A stretch of 64,000 nucleotides of DNA from Polytrichum commune (GCA_950295325.1 OX485806.1:38440001-38504000), one strand, 5' to 3'; shown: positions 1 to 14,134, counted from the stretch's first letter. Made by a program: numbers and translations. Notes: generated by a model from the letters alone, not told the origin.

Positions 1-1116
1 TAGACATCACAGGGCCATTTCATCATTCAAAGGCCAGAGAATGAGTGTTATTGTTCACCACAAAACCTGTGCCAAGGACCTGAGAGTCTCTACACTAGCA
101 CTGAGGCAGCTAGTGAATTCTCAAGTTCATAGTCTATAGGACTTACCCTCCTCTTTTAGATGGTGTGGCCGTGATCACCTCCTTGGTCTGCGCCAATTGA
201 ACACCCATAACGTCAATCTTAGTGAATTCATAACACACTGACCTCCCAAAAACTCCTCTTCTATATATCACCTCCAGCTACCAGACCAATTCTCAAGTAT
301 TGGCTTGTTATCAAAGCCACTTGAATCTGCTACACTCCCAGCTCAGCCTGAACAATAGCTTACACCACACGCGCTCTACACATGCTTGATAACCTCAGAA
401 AATTTGAGAAGTTCAGAGCCGTAGTGGACGTATGCAGAGTTTTTTTTTTTTTTTTTTAAAAATATTATTATTGAGCAAAAACAAGGCACCCACAACACTG
501 ACGGTGGAAAAGTTCTCTGCCGACGATCCAAAATTTGTCCCAGTGCATGATTTCATTGACCTTTCAACACCAGTATTCAGAAAATAAATATTCTTGGTAA
601 TTGATCTTTGCAATACCTTAGGTTCTACGTGTATGATGTTCCAATTTTACAGGTACTCAGCAAATAGCAAGACCCTGAGATGTTAACGACAGCATGGAAT
701 GGCCCAAATTCCACTTAATGTGGGTCCACCCGCTGGAAGAACAAGGTTTATGGATCAGTCCAGGAATATGTTATCTGCAGCTTAAAGTTCCAAGTTAACT
801 CAATAATTCTGGTCTTCAAAGAAAACCTCAGTGCATAGACCTGAATTGCTCGAGGCCCAAATGAAAGACCAATTCGTTTTTTTTACCATTTCAAGTACTT
901 ATTGTGCAATTACATTTCTCATAGCTCTGTAATTATGTGTCATAGCGGTACATTGCACAGGAGTGACATTGTCATGTAGAGCACTCCTTAGGCACATTAC
1001 ATAAACCCTAAACCCTGGCATGCAATTCCAAACGTGGCCACAAACTTAGGCCCGCATTTTCCTAAACTCTCAAACAAAAACCGAGTAGAATTAAAATTGA
1101 GGGAAAGAAGTCTCAC
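1..1116. other. No confident gene; T18 tract
   Basis: I see no supportable coding region here. An 18-T run at about 439-456 reads as poly(A) on the minus strand and could be the tail of an old retroposed copy or simple sequence. The minus-strand gene beginning at 1323 would continue leftward through this interval, but I could not identify its later exons. Confidence 0.4.
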
Positions 1117-1323
1117 GAAATTGATAATCGCAGCTCCCTCATACTTCCACCGATTCTCGGAGGGAATCAACCCTCCCTTGCAATTGGATAAGACGAGGCC
1201 TCGAGACCTCGCAAGGGGGGCAATCCCGCACGGCCGCAGAGAAAGAGCAGTTTTGTGGCCTGTGCAGGAGGCACAGGAGGTCGATGCTCCGGCCAAAGCC
1301 AGTGGAGCCACTTGGGCTGCCAT
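1117..1323 (-). CDS. Possible first exon of a nuclear-encoded chloroplast protein
   Basis: This minus-strand exon starts at an ATG in good context (gatATGGCAGCC) and encodes 69 residues beginning MAAQVAPLALAGASTSCASC. It is rich in Ala, Ser, Leu and Arg with almost no acidic residues until near ERWKYEG-type sequence, which is the composition of a plastid transit peptide. It ends at a consensus-like donor (AATTTC|GTGAGA) in phase 0, so the mature protein should be encoded in exons at lower coordinates. I did not recognise those exons, so the protein is unnamed. The overlapping plus-strand frame is treated as a shadow. The transit-peptide call rests on composition only; a spurious GC-rich ORF remains possible. 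Confidence 0.4.
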
Positions 1324-2071
1324 ATCGCCTAGAACAAAAGAAATCCAACTCCTCAATTACACAAAATGCAGAACCAAAAACAACATTCTTTCACCACACA
1401 CTCCGCAGGCAATATCGTCCAGAATTACAGGTCACCATGTAACCCTCTCTCCCACTGGAAACGCATGGGACTTCTCAAACCCTACTCAACACCGGAATGG
1501 CCACGACACATCTACACAATCCTCCCCAAATTTCGAGAACGTAAACGAAATGTACATGTCAGCAATTAAAGCCATGCAAAAATTCTCAACAGAGATTCTA
1601 CTTCACCGGTTATCGTACGTGAAGTAAACCCCGTGCCTGTCGAAATTCAACAACCACGGGCATGTGCAACAACAGAGGAATGTGTTCACTAAATAGCAGG
1701 ATGTTGTGGTAGTTTACCTGGACGCCGCCGAAGCTGTGCAGCCGTCTGCGAATGAATCGTCAGTGGCCGTTTGTTTTGTATATTGGCAGAGGTGTGAAGA
1801 GAAAGAGAAAGAGATAGAGGGGGCGAAGATCCTTAGGTCGCCATAGCTCAGTTTTTTCTGCAACGCAATCCCCTTCGGAAGGTAACACAAAGTTAGCCCC
1901 ATTGGTGGATGAACTCAGTGTGGATGACGTCCTAATGTTACGTTTCATCTGTGAGTGGAGAATCTGTTCTTTGGATTTCGTCCATTCTCTATCTAGAAGA
2001 TCACTCGGAATGGGATGAATGCGTATGATGATATACATCCGTGCTATATCATCCAAATCGGTGTACTGACC
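1324..2071. other. Intergenic; probable upstream region of the minus-strand exon
   Basis: No supportable gene. By position this would be the 5' leader and promoter of the minus-strand exon at 1117-1323. A purine-rich stretch on the plus strand near 1795-1820 (GAAGAGAAAGAGAAAGAGA) reads as a CT-rich leader on the minus strand. Confidence 0.3.
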
Positions 2072-2074
2072 TAA

Positions 2075-2605
2075 TGCCCCCTTCCCACCTGACTTTAGTT
2101 AAGACCCAAAGTATTTCCTAAAAACCGGGTAAAGCTCCCTCGGTTATAGCGGAGGCATCCGACTATCTCAATGCACCTACAAGAACTTGCTCCGGAGATT
2201 TTCAAGTAGGTTTTAGTTAAGTAGCTTTCACACATGTTCATGGTTTAATCTACCAAGCAATGCATGTTGGGTAGTTTTTGTCCCATCCCCAAATGCCTTA
2301 CTACTCACCTATCTTACCATCGGTTTTTGTTAATGGAGCTCCTCGTGCCCTCATAGCTAAGACTAAAAAGCAACCAATCACAAGGGTGGGAGGCGACACT
2401 TTTAAAGTTCCTATATTCTTGCCTCATGTTTAGGTACCGAAAAGAGGGTCGGTGGTTGAGGCTTAAAACCTCCACTTTTAAGCCATGCCACATCGTTTGC
2501 CACCTAGGCTCGGCACTAAAAAGAGCCGTATGTGTGAACCCTAAATAACTAAAACCGCTTTTAGACTAAAACTACTTCTAACTAATGTCAAGTGGGAATG
2601 CCCCA
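2075..2605. mobile_element. PIF/Harbinger-like MITE, copy 1 (531 bp)
   Basis: The ends are imperfect inverted repeats: left TGCCCCCTTCCCACCTGACT, right reverse-complement TGGGGCATTCCCACTTGACA. They are flanked by TAA on both sides (2072-2074 and 2606-2608), the 3-bp duplication typical of PIF/Harbinger elements. It has no coding capacity. A second member in the opposite orientation lies at 33,205-33,732 and matches along most of its length. Confidence 0.8.
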
Positions 2606-2609
2606 TAAG

Positions 2610-5540
2610 CCACTGCAACTCAATACACTCTAAACTCCGTGGTATCACACCTGTGGCAACCAAAGTGCACGTGATATTATGGAGTTTTGTAGTATTAACA
2701 TGGATGCATGATACTATAGAATTAGTGTAGTATGTGACATTATGGAATAACACAAAAAAGATGTGAGGATAATTTGAATTCGTTCTCCTGTCACCTATGC
2801 TAGTGTGGTCCACTCCACTTGGCCTTATGAGAATTATGAGAACGTCCACCGCTTAAACACCAAGCTCTCCATGTGTGTTTTGGAAGTCATCTATCAATAA
2901 AATTTTAAACACTTAAAAAAATTGCATATGGAATTCAAAATAAGACATTTTCTGGTGCGTTGGAATGTTATGTCAATTGCTAACAAGAATAATCGAGAAA
3001 TGATTATAGTATCTCTACTCAATACTTAGGACCAATTTAGACTATGGTGAAGAAGTGCACCGGTTGGTCAAAATTTTTCACCCAAGACAAGTTTGTTTGA
3101 GGCAACAGTTGGTATGGCGAACAAGATGGAAAAATCAATTACTAGTATATAATCAAGTTGGAGTTCTTCGGAGATCAAGTTTCTTGTTTGAGGGTTTCAA
3201 GTTGCCCAACAAACAAGGGAAGCTAGCATGTGAGCAATGAGCAATGAGCAATGACCGATGAGCAATGAGCCTTGAGCAGTGAGGAATTACATAAAATATA
3301 AATTCTCATTTTAAGAACATATTCCATGATAATTTAATAGTTTGGCAATAAATGGAATGCAAGGGGACATTTGACATTCAATAAACAAACCCTACTCCCA
3401 TGAAAATCATGTTCTACATCTTGTGAAGGGGTATTTTACCATGTAATCATCCCGATATTTGTAGATCTAGAAATAAGAATTAATATGTTATTGTAGTTGG
3501 ATGTTAGTAAATGGAACTCAAAATAGCTACAATTACCTACCTACATATATCTATATATATCTATATATCTATATATCTATATATGAAAATGAAAATTCAT
3601 AAATTTATATATCAACAATGTACTAACATCACATTAAGATTATAAATTATTGACTATTAGTACTCGACAATAGTAGCAACCCTATATGCTTCAGGTTTGA
3701 TGCACATGACCTTGTTGTAATTCAAAGTTACAACTACATACATGGGGGTGTTCGCCATCATGTAGTCAACCTTGCATGTACATAAATGAATGCATGATAC
3801 ACATGTGTTTGCAGTACAACCCATTGGTGTTTCTTCCCTCTTGTGGCATACATTGTAAGAGTTCTTTTCTCTCATTTGTTCCTATGCTTTGCAATACATG
3901 CATTTGGATTGTGCCAAGTTTTTGGAGTTGGAAACCAACATCTCCTAGATTAAATATCTCATCCCAAGGTTTGCTTACAAATTAAATACCTCATCTTTGA
4001 CTCACTTTCACTTTTAAATTTGAGAAAGGCTTCAAAGCCTCTCTTTTTTTTTAAAAAGAAAAGAAATTCATATGATGTAGCAACATGTGTCATTGAAGCT
4101 ATGGAAATGATAGAATCTAGAGTTACCAACAATAATTGTCTAAGTCATAAGGTAAGCACAAATACTATCATTTTTTTTTAAAGAATCAAGATTATATTTT
4201 TTTCATCTACCTCTACATACTACATTAAAATTCTCAATAGTCATTTTATTTTTAGGCAAAAACAAATATCAATAAACAAGATTCCTCCTTACATATATTA
4301 TAAACATCAATGCCTCCGAAAATTCCCTTTCATGCACTCATGTTATTTAATTTGTGGTGTCCAAAGAGCATACTTACCTCTCCCAAAAAAATTTCATAGC
4401 ACCCTCTTGATTTGTATAGAACTAGGGGGAACAATAATTCTCCCAAATTTATACTTTGTAAGCTAAATTTTCAATATGAGGCTTAGCTACTAGACTGTAG
4501 ACTTGTAGTGTATGTGCTTTATGTATTTTATGTTGGGTTGTTGAATACATGCACATATGTTTCAGAACAATAGAAGTTATTAGTCAAAAACTAAAATTGG
4601 CAACAACTAGAGCGTGCTAAAAATTCACATCTCCTACAACATCTAAGTAACGATAGGAGTAATGAAATTGACAAAAAAATGGTATTATGTATAACAATTG
4701 GGTTCAGTCAAATCAAAATCATGCACTTTATAACCCAAAATTTAATACCCTCTTAACACATATGTATACCACAACACATATTAGTTGTCCTCCCTAAGAA
4801 CCTACCAAGAGTATGTGACAAAATCATTCTTTGTAATAGAAATGCATTATTTCAACCGTTTTGAAAGATTGTGGACGCCTTCTTTTGTAACCGCACTAGA
4901 ATACAACCATCAACATAAGTATTATGTTTCAACATCCACCGTTGTACTATGTACATCTAACTCTTGCAAGGGTTTTGTGTTAAAACTGTAGGAGCAATTA
5001 CATGCATCGTTGGATGATCTTGATCATAGAGTGTTATCCAAATTATAGTTGGATTGCTACATCTTCGGATTACATATCATAACAATCAACCATCCATATT
5101 GTTTATTGTTCACTATTGCACCCATGATATGAGAAATTGCGGTTTTATCCTTAAAATGTTGGCCATGGTCACCTCTTTCAAACAAGAGCGGCCCTTAAGG
5201 ATCGTGATACGAGCAATCCATCATTTTGATACCCATTAGAATGAACTGATTGAGCCCCTAAACATGTCAATGACGACATCCAAAATTAATGCACGAACAT
5301 AATTTTGTTCTCTAGGTGATACCCAATATTCCAACGAGATGTTGCCACAAAAAGCAGGAGTCAATTTCCTCATGCAAAATCAAAATCTCAGCAATTTGAG
5401 CACCCAAAAGTTGGTTTCAATTTTTAACATAATTTTTTAAATGATTTACAAATGGAACCAAACACTTTCCAAAGATAAAAATGTATTTGAATGAAATAAA
5501 ATGGAAACTCACTTTGGTCACAACTTTTTTTTCCTTAATC
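2610..5540. other. Gene-poor AT-rich spacer with simple repeats
   Basis: No supportable gene. It contains a GAGCAAT-type minisatellite at about 3233-3275 and an ATATCT microsatellite at about 3546-3586. The remaining ORFs are short and AT-rich. Confidence 0.5.
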
Positions 5541-5544
5541 GATT

Positions 5545-5725
5545 AACAAATGGCCCTCGTACCAATTCTACATGCTTTCAAAACGATTTTGAAAAGTATC
5601 CTAAAATTTGAGATTAGTCACCTCAATGCCGAGGTGACTAATATCAACATGTGGGTACCTTCAAGTTTCTCTCACAATTTTCTTGATTTTTTTCAAACGG
5701 TTTATAAACAACCCTCGCATCGCTT
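5545..5725. repeat. Dispersed repeat, copy 1 of 2
   Basis: About 180 bp, from the segment around ACAAATGGCCCTCG to CAACCCTCGCATC, is repeated in direct orientation with divergence at 6718-6905. Both copies contain a TTTGAGATT..GTCAC..GAGGTGA motif and GGGTACCTTCAAGTT. The copy here includes a short palindrome (GTCACCTC..GAGGTGAC). Family unknown. Confidence 0.6.
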
Positions 5726-6717
5726 CCCAAGCCTTTGAAAATAATTATGAAAATTTTCCTCGGGGCGGTCACACCCCCTTATGTTTCGTGACCATGTGCG
5801 AGAATGGGGTATTTAATGAGGGGATATTTATGCACCTCTCAATATTTTTTCCCTCCTTATTTGTAGATAAATAACTACCTTGATGTATTTTGGAGCACCC
5901 TATATTTATTTGTAATTTACTAGAGAGGCTAATTTTTGGCATATATATATTTTTAATAAAACGTAAAAGTACCAAATAGTGGACATAATATTATAGCATT
6001 GCGAAACCGACTATGTGAGCAACAAACACTGCATATATACCATTCAAATTATCCTTCATTTCGATTAGTAATACCAATCCTAAATCATTCAAAGTACCAT
6101 TTAAAACACAACCAACAACACTTGGATACTAGTTAAAGGGTTATCAATAAACATGGAGATAACAAAATATACAAGCTGAAATAAACAAGTTGTAAACACG
6201 GATAAAACAAAACAAGAAATATAATTAGTTGTGACAAGACATGAAACTTTGCACAACTACCTACTCCAAAGAAGCAAGGTTACATTCAAATACAAAAAAG
6301 CTAAATACAAAATATTAAAAAACATTTTCTTTATTTGTGTTCGCAAACAATTCAACTATAGTCCTATTGAAACCTTGGAACAAACATTTATAATGTGAAG
6401 GGTTAGGATACAACTATGCACCCTCCAATATCAAGATACATGTTAAACATCCTCTAAAATGTCATGATAAGACTAATAAAATTCTGAGAGGTTTAGCACC
6501 AATGACGTCAAATCCATCATTATTCTATTGATCCTACTACACACTTTTAGGGGTTCCTATGTCTATGACCCTTCTTTTTCTTCTACATATTACTAAACTG
6601 AAGGAATTATCCACCACCCTATTCTACATATAATCATATAGGGGTATATTTCCAATGGTATGGTAGATCTAATGAAATTGTAAGTTTTACCCTAAACGAA
6701 TCCAACTGACCCTATTT

Positions 6718-6905
6718 TATAAATTTTTATTATTTTTATCTCAAGTGGTTTTCTAAAATTTTGATAGTCACCTCCCCGAGAACATTTCCAAGAATTTGAG
6801 ATTGGTCACTTTGGTGTTGAGGTGATAATATTGATATTTGGGTACCTTCAAGTTCCTCTCACAATTTCCTTCATTTTCCTCAAATGGTTTACAAACGTCG
6901 CTCGC
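6718..6905. repeat. Dispersed repeat, copy 2 of 2
   Basis: Direct, diverged copy of 5545-5725, sharing GGGTACCTTCAAGTT, CTCTCACAATTT and the ending TCGCATC. It may be one end of a larger old element that I cannot delimit. Confidence 0.6.
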
Positions 6906-7379
6906 ATCAGTACTAGTATGAGAGGAAGTAGTTCAAAAACTATTCCATGTAACTAGCATAAAGATATGGTTGTAAGTAGGTCAATTTACAAGATGCTACA
7001 TCTATGAGTTTTGACCAATATCAAGAAGTGGGCAGTACCAGTACAACCTTCAAAAATAATATCATTGGTAACATGGTTTTTAATAAGGTCTGGGTAGTAG
7101 GGTAATGTAGACTATAAGGGGCAGTAGAGCTACCAATATTTTTCCAATTGCTTTATTTCCTAAATGCAAATTATGAAAGTAAATGTGTCATAGAGAGAGG
7201 TGGAGGAGAAAATAAAAACAAAGTCTTCTCAATTCTTAATAAAGGCGTTGACTAAATTGGGATCATTTATTGATGCTTATGCATCTACATGTGATTTTGT
7301 CTAAATGTAATTATGGATTTCAAATATTGAATATAATCTCTATCTTTGTGTGGACTGCACATGTATTTATTCATGCTCG

Positions 7380-9000
7380 TTGGTGTAGCAATTTTATTTC
7401 ATTACATTCGTAGACGTTGAGGCGAAGGAGTGTACAGAACATGTTAATGATAAAAAGGAGGGAATGAAAGACAATAAGGGTAGTTACGGAGCTTCTATGC
7501 ATGGTTCCATATTGACTACACTGAATGTGCTAAGTACTTTGTGGGCTTGTTTTTCTCTAGTGTGTACAATTAAAAAGGCTATTAATTTTATGAAAGAAAG
7601 GTACATGTACAAAAGGGGGCCCTAAGGTTTAGAGAGAATTTGACAATCGATATGTTGGTTTCATCCAATTTATGTTTTCATCCATAAATGTCATAATATG
7701 GTAATAGTCCCTAATAACTACCCTATCCATTCTTGTTGAGATTTTGCATTTGATTTTGAATTTTTACAACTCGGAGACTCTTGGTGCACTCATCATTTCC
7801 CGATTGTGGCTAAGTTATTGCGCTCTTCTCTTTGTTTGTTTATTGCAATCGTTGACTTACATCTTTTGGATGAATAAGTGTTGAATGACTTTCTCATTGG
7901 AATGTGAAAGTGAAGTGTATATCTAACAAAAACCTATTTATTTCATGATTTGTATTTTTGAATATGTAGGGGACGCATTTATTTCATTAAAATGAAAAAG
8001 CTCGGTATAAATTCTTGAATCCATTTTCTAGCCTACCATTAGTACATCCCGGGGGGGGGGGGGGGGGGATGGACTCTTCATACCACCTACAAACTAACAT
8101 GAGTGTAATATGGAGTGTTTTTTGAGGCATTACTGTGCATAGTATACATAAGGGAGAGGTATTAATTTTCTGTTGTGTGTACATATAAAAAGGCTATTAT
8201 GTTTTTTGAAGTTAAGGTAGATGCATAAAAGGGGGCCCTAAGGTTTACAAATTTTTTTTGACAATGAATGTGTTAGTTTCATCCAAGTCATATTCATCCA
8301 TTGTTGTCATATGGTAATAGTCCTTAATGACTCCCTTGTCCACTTTTACAAGGAAGGCCGGCTTGAATTCGTCTTTGGAGGCAACTTTTGCGAACTACAT
8401 TTGGATGTATTTGTAGAATCCTAGTAGGATGTGCAAGTGAGAGCAAGGTAAGAAGTCTTTTTGTATCATAAATGTTATGTACTTCATTGTTACTTCAAAC
8501 ACTCTTGACAACATTCAAACAAACTATTTGTGATATAAAGAGACTCCTTCTTTACTCTATGAACTTGTACCAGAGGTGCCCATACAAAATAAGTTCCAAA
8601 ATGATAATTTTCCAAAGTTGAAGTGCACTCCACAAGACTAGAAATTGAATCGGCCTTAAAAAAAAGAAAAAAAAAGAAAAGCAAGTGACAGGTGAATGTG
8701 ACGTTTTCACGAATACTATGTTTTGGGTTCGAGAACAAGCTAGAGGCTCTTGGAGTGCTCATAAGCTCCTTTGAGTCTTTCTCTCCATATTGTTATTGTG
8801 TGCTTATCTTTGTTTGTTTGATGCAATCATTGACTTACATGCTACGAATGGAAAAAAATGGTTCAATGGCTTTCTCATTAGAAAGTAACATGGATTTTAC
8901 ATGTAATAAAGGCATAATCAAATTCATGTATTTTGTATATGTGGTGGAGGCATTTATCAGATTAAATTGAGAAGCTCAATATAAATACACAAGTATGTTT
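7380..9000. repeat. Diverged direct repeats of 300-450 bp
   Basis: Segments near 7555-7740 and 8175-8345 share AAAAGGCTATTA, AAAAGGGGGCCCTAAGGTTTA and GGTAATAGTCC in the same order. Segments at 7790-7990 and 8750-8990 share TTTGTTTG..TGCAATC..TTGACTTACAT and an AAGCTC ending. This is a partially duplicated repeat block with no credible ORF. A G20 tract at about 8049-8068 sits inside it. Confidence 0.6.
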
Positions 9001-10480
9001 TCTAGCCTGCTATTAGTACATGTACATTTCTTTTTCTCTATAATCTTCTTGTATATTAGGGGTTTAATTTCAAAGTGACCCATGCATATCATTTAAGAAT
9101 TTGATGAAGAGTCCACCCTCTAGGTAGTACAAATACATTTGTTTTTCTCTAGAAATCTCTTTTAGATAGGGGATTTAAATTACGTGGTGACCCACGCACG
9201 TTGTTTAGGTCTCCAATGAAGAGTCTGCCCCCATGGTAGTAATTTCCTCTTGTACTTCCATTTATATCCAAAAAAAATTTGGTTCCTAATTTTTTTGCAA
9301 TACCTCCATCAATTCATTTCTCAAACCTACATGAGTTCTAGAAATATAGCCTAGAGTATGCTCAATACTTGGAATGTGATTGCATTTAAAAATAAATAAA
9401 AAATCGAATGTTGAATCTAATGATAATGTTAAAAATCATCTCCAAACTCTCATGCCAAGCTTGTGGTTATTGATCTTAAGAGTAAAGTAAAGCATGCATT
9501 AGGTTGATTGCACTTTTGTGAACTTCCCACTTATATTATTATAAACAAAGAAGTTACAATCTATGCCAAAATACTACAATTACAAGATACTAGTGTGTGT
9601 ATCCCCAAATATGTTGCTAACCTCATTGCTCACAAGTTAGCACTCATCGCTCAATGCTCACCACCATCACTCCCCCCCCCCATCCAAAAGCAACTTCACC
9701 TCCAGAGAACTCCTAGCAAATGTTGCCATATTGGTATCCTCATCATTTTTTCATCCATGCTCAAAGTTCTCCATGACCATAAATGTCTTGGCCGTAGTGT
9801 AAACCCTAGCCAGTGAAGAACCCATTTCGTAGCCAATTATATTGCTCCATTCCCCTAAGAGTTCTTGACCACTGCATTTCTTCATCATAGTCTAAACCGG
9901 CCCTTAGAGTGATTGCTTTAGAACAATATGGATTTGCTAAACATCTTACACCTACTGATCATTTCAATTAGTGAGGCCGGTACTAATTCTGCCCTATTTA
10001 GCCAAATCTCAAAGTTACGAAGGGTTGAAATTTCTACCAAGTGACACTAAATTCATGAAGACCATGCTCATCTACCATAGATTTCATAAAAATTAATGCA
10101 TATTTCTAAGGTGTTTGTAGAGTGACAAAGAAAATATTTATATGCAAACACATCCTTGTCAATGAATAGTGCCAAGGTCCAATACTTTTAGTGAATAAAT
10201 GTTGCTATAAATAGCATTTCCAATGAATTGTTGTTAGCCTTGCCAAAGTTGGTAAGTCTCGTGATTTTTCAACCTTGGAATTGAGCAACATGACCTTGGT
10301 ATTCCTGCCTCCCAATGTTACAAGCGTAGTTCAACCTTTGGATCAAGGTATAATAGCATCTTTCAAAATTCTATACAAGAAGAAACTTTCCTAGACCTTA
10401 ACTTTCCTTGAGCGGTGTACCCTAGACCTTAACTGGACCTTTCCTGGACCTTTCCTGCTGCAGACACTATTTGTATGCAG
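9001..10480. other. Gene-poor spacer
   Basis: No supportable gene. A short tandem duplication (CCTAGACCTTAACT and TGGACCTTTCC units) lies at about 10,388-10,458, just before the GC-rich block. Confidence 0.4.
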
Positions 10481-10484
10481 TTCT

Positions 10485-10945
10485 CTATTTGTATGCAGTA
10501 ATCGCAATCACTGAAGCGCCTTGGGCTAGGTTGCGATTGTTGTTGTTGCCGATGAGGAGAGCACAGGAGAGGAGAGGAAAGGAAAGCAGATCCACAATGA
10601 AAGATTCATGAGAAATTTCCTTTCCACCTGTTACCTGCATGAGTGTGAGAGGATATGTGTGTGGGAAGCTTCGATCCCACTCAGCTGGTTTGGGTTCCGA
10701 TCGAGGCAGGCGAGGCCGAGAGGGAATTAAAGGGAGAGGAGATACACACCGATTCATAAGAGTTTCTGGGCCGCCTGTAGCTGTAGATTGCGAGAGGCTA
10801 GGTGTGCGGGGAGCGTTCGATCTTAGTCAGCTGGGTTGGGTTTGGGTTGCTGCCGTAAAGGAGCGAGGAAGGCCGGAGCCGATTCGATTTTGTGGCGGGC
10901 GGACGTTTGGCCGTCCCAGCTACCTGTGCAAGTGAGTGAAGCTTA
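10485..10945 (+). promoter_or_regulatory. GC-rich leader, possible first exon of the 14-kb gene
   Basis: Base composition rises sharply with many CpGs, unlike the AT-rich flanks. The block contains duplicated phrases (GGTTTGGGTTCCGATCG and GGTTGGGTTTGGGTTGC; CGATCCCACTCAGCTGG and CGATCTTAGTCAGCTGG) and ends near TGCAAGTGAGT, which could be a plus-strand splice donor at about 10,930. It lies about 3.2 kb upstream of the coding exon at 14,099. The paralogous gene at 35 kb has a similar GC-richer block at 31.2-31.9 kb. Linking leader to exon is inference from position. Confidence 0.35.
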
Positions 10946-11399
10946 CTGAACCAACAAGGTAGGGAGGGGGTCACTCGGGGAGGAGGAGAACGGGGGGTTG
11001 GAGTTTGTGGAGTGATGAGATTGCAGTGTAATAATCTCGTGAGACGTCCTTGCCGCGTGCTTGACCTTTCGTTCCTTCGACTCCTAGCGGTGGTCAGAGG
11101 CTTGCTATATGATGTTTGTTCGCCGCGGAGGGCGGGGTGGATCATCGCATGCCGGCGGTTTCATACGCATACATGGAGTGTTCTGTTCAGTGTGGTTAAT
11201 GCAGCAGCAACAGTTCCCACTGCACTGTTTTGTCTAATTGGTGTGGGTTGCCATTCGGAGCTACGTGTTGCCCACATCATCGTTTATTACCAACTGAGTT
11301 TATATCATATTCTTCGGTGTGCATACTCTACTTATGTCATTTGGGTACAAAAATGATGCTCTCAGTAGAATGTTATAGCGATCCGTATCTCCAAATGGG

Positions 11400-14098
11400 A
11401 ACCCACACAAAGTGATGTTGCCTGTTGGGATGCACAGATTCATATAAGTGGCCCCATTGTGGGCACTTCCAACTCCACAAACATTTTTGACAATCGGATC
11501 CGGATCGGAAATTTTTGATGTCCAACTAGGAATTTGGAATTACAAAGATTGTTATTTCAGGTTCAGAATCGGAGTAGGGATCATGTTGAAGTAACAAGAG
11601 GTCAAAGGTACAGTGCTGGTGAACATTAGGGTACATCATCATAGAGTGCTTGTAAATTTGAGGCAGGGCTTCGTTCGTTTTGAAGCTCATGAATAGAGGA
11701 TGAATCTTCCCATCAATTTTAGATATTCTCTCAATCTGTTGGTGACATCAGGGTTCTCTTCCTAGATGCATTATCTGGTTCTTGGAAGATGGGTTTAGCT
11801 CATGCCCGGCTTCGCTGCCCCACATCCATTTTTAGCCGATAGGGAGGCAGGGCAGCCGGGCAAGCGGTTGTACAGAACAAGTAAAAGGGCCTGCTACTGC
11901 ACATGGCAGTAAAAAAGAAACATGCGTTTTACCCCAACACAATAAACACAATATCTGTGTTTTATCCAACGATAAAAACATTACAGTAAAAAAATATTAT
12001 CACATTCAATTCTTAAGTTGATACTGTTTTGTACCAGGTCTTCCAGGGCTGCTCAAGCGTGGAAGCCTAGGCCATGTGTCCAACCTCAGAGGAAGTGCCT
12101 TCCCCAAACAAGCATGATTCCCAGATCCACAGTTTGCACATACTCAAAAATATTTGCCAGGTAAAAATTAGACAGTGTATGGGTCGAAGAGCTCAAAGAG
12201 GTAAAAGGACAGTAGTAAAGCCTTGCCCCCCATTTGTTTTATGATTGATTCATCCTAATTATTGATTCATTCGAATTGTAGACTACAACTCTCCTACAAG
12301 CGTTTAAGTCCCTCCTATATAGATTTTTTCACGCTCTCATATGTTATTTTTGGAGTCGAATCAACTTAAAAGAAATCCTCATTAGATATATACCGTCTCG
12401 CCTTGGGTGACTCTTTGTGGCCACATGTTTAGAAAACCGCTTGTAACTTTACTAGAGCAGCAAAAATTTCACGAGGTAACTAACTTCTTCCACCAGTTGG
12501 TATATTCGGTTAGTTTACTGCAATTTTTATTTTTACTATTAATTGTCAAACATTCCAATGATCAATTATGATCCTTGAGAACATGCACAGCAATTAACTG
12601 AGGCATATTAAATAGCTCGGGAACAATGATCGGGGAGAACCGGCAGTTAGTTACAGATGAACCGGTTGAGTTTGAGAAATAACTGGTTGAAGTTCGAGAC
12701 TGCAGGAAAATTACCGATCATTTTAGAAGAATCTAGAGAATATACCTCAAATTAGTAAAGGAAAACCGAAGGATGTCAACATGTAACCGGTTGGACTTGC
12801 AAACACGAGGATCTCAACCGATTTATGCCCAAAAATCTCCCCGATCACTGCTCGGGAAGGTGTTGATTATAGAAGATGGAGAAACAATGTAGACAAGTTG
12901 ATCTACAAACTAAACAGAGGTAGTTAAAACAGTCAACTATAGTCACGTTTGAAGTACCCTTGATTTGACAAGAGTTTGACATACCTTTCACAATTTGGTA
13001 AGGACGCAACCCTTATTTAGGCGTTTAGGTGAGGTGGCATTAAGAATTTAGCTAAGTGTGTGATAAGGGTCATTCAACTGACATTTAAGACTTGGGCTGC
13101 ATTCATGGACAAATCTGAAATCCTTAATCCATCCATCATTCTGACTTACCTTCACTGGGAACTTCCAAGTCCACATATCATTTTAGGCGCTGGATCGGAT
13201 AGGGAGTTGTAGCATTACGCTAGCAATTGCGAAACACAGATTGTCATTGAACAAGTTTTGGGCAACTTTCAGAGTCGGAGTTGAGATGCAGAAGTTGTAA
13301 GATGTCAAAGTGAAGAACTCCAAACAATTGGATTGCTCCTCCCAATAGTAATAAACACTGAACACAGAATGGTGTCGACAATTTGAGCACATAGGCCAAT
13401 CTCATTATTACATCATGTGCCTTATTAGTGTCCATTCTTAACTACAAGCCTGGTCATACACCGCTCAAATATAGGTGTCCACTTAAGAAGAGTGATCACA
13501 TGAGGCTCATACCGTGAATATGGTACACAAACTTTAGTGCAAGACGAGGTCCATCTGTTCTGACCTGGAGAGCCACAGATGGTTTAGTAGACACTCTCTT
13601 AAATAAAGACCGATCCAATAGTAGACTCAAGGTACGTGGCCCTATTGCGGGCATTTCCAACTCCGGGCATTTCCAACTCCAGACAATTTGGCGGTTGGAT
13701 TGAGCAGAGAATTGCCTCATAAGGTTAGTGAATGCTAATCTCGAAGATTGGCATTTCAAGTTCCAGAAACAGAGATGAGATGCAAAACTTATAAAGGGGT
13801 CATAGTGATCTTATAGGCCCTTCCAATTGTGTTAATAATTGAAACTAGAATGAGGTTTATATTTTGAGCACGTAGTCCAATCTCATCAAAACACGTGTTT
13901 TTTTCGTGTCTCCGGTTAACTACCAGCCTTGCCATTTACCACGCAAATATAGGTGTCAAATTCAGAAGACTGACCATATAGACAGATAAGCACTCCTCTG
14001 ATGACACTTTATTCAAACAAAGTAAATAGATAATAGAAATTGATGACACTATGCTCTGACTGAAGAGATTTCTGAGTTGCATGGTGGTTCATTTTCAG
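11400..14098. other. Presumed intron or intergenic DNA with an inverted repeat fragment
   Basis: No coding region supported. The 12,595-12,860 segment is an inverted, shortened relative of the repeat at 26,140-26,570: both carry CCGGTT..ATTTCTCAAA.., GAAGTTCGAGA and a TTTGAGGTATATTCTCTA block, on opposite strands. The segments around 13,160-13,300 and 13,640-13,790 share a diverged duplicated pattern (ACTTCCAAGTCC, ATTTCCAACTCC). Confidence 0.4.
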
Positions 14099-14134
14099 GG
14101 CAAAAAACTGTTGCTGAATTGCAAGCCTTCGAAA

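Noticed and set aside
1034-1627. 197-residue plus-strand ORF
   Set aside because: It overlaps the better-supported minus-strand exon with a transit-peptide-like N terminus and a donor site; the plus-strand translation has no recognisable features.
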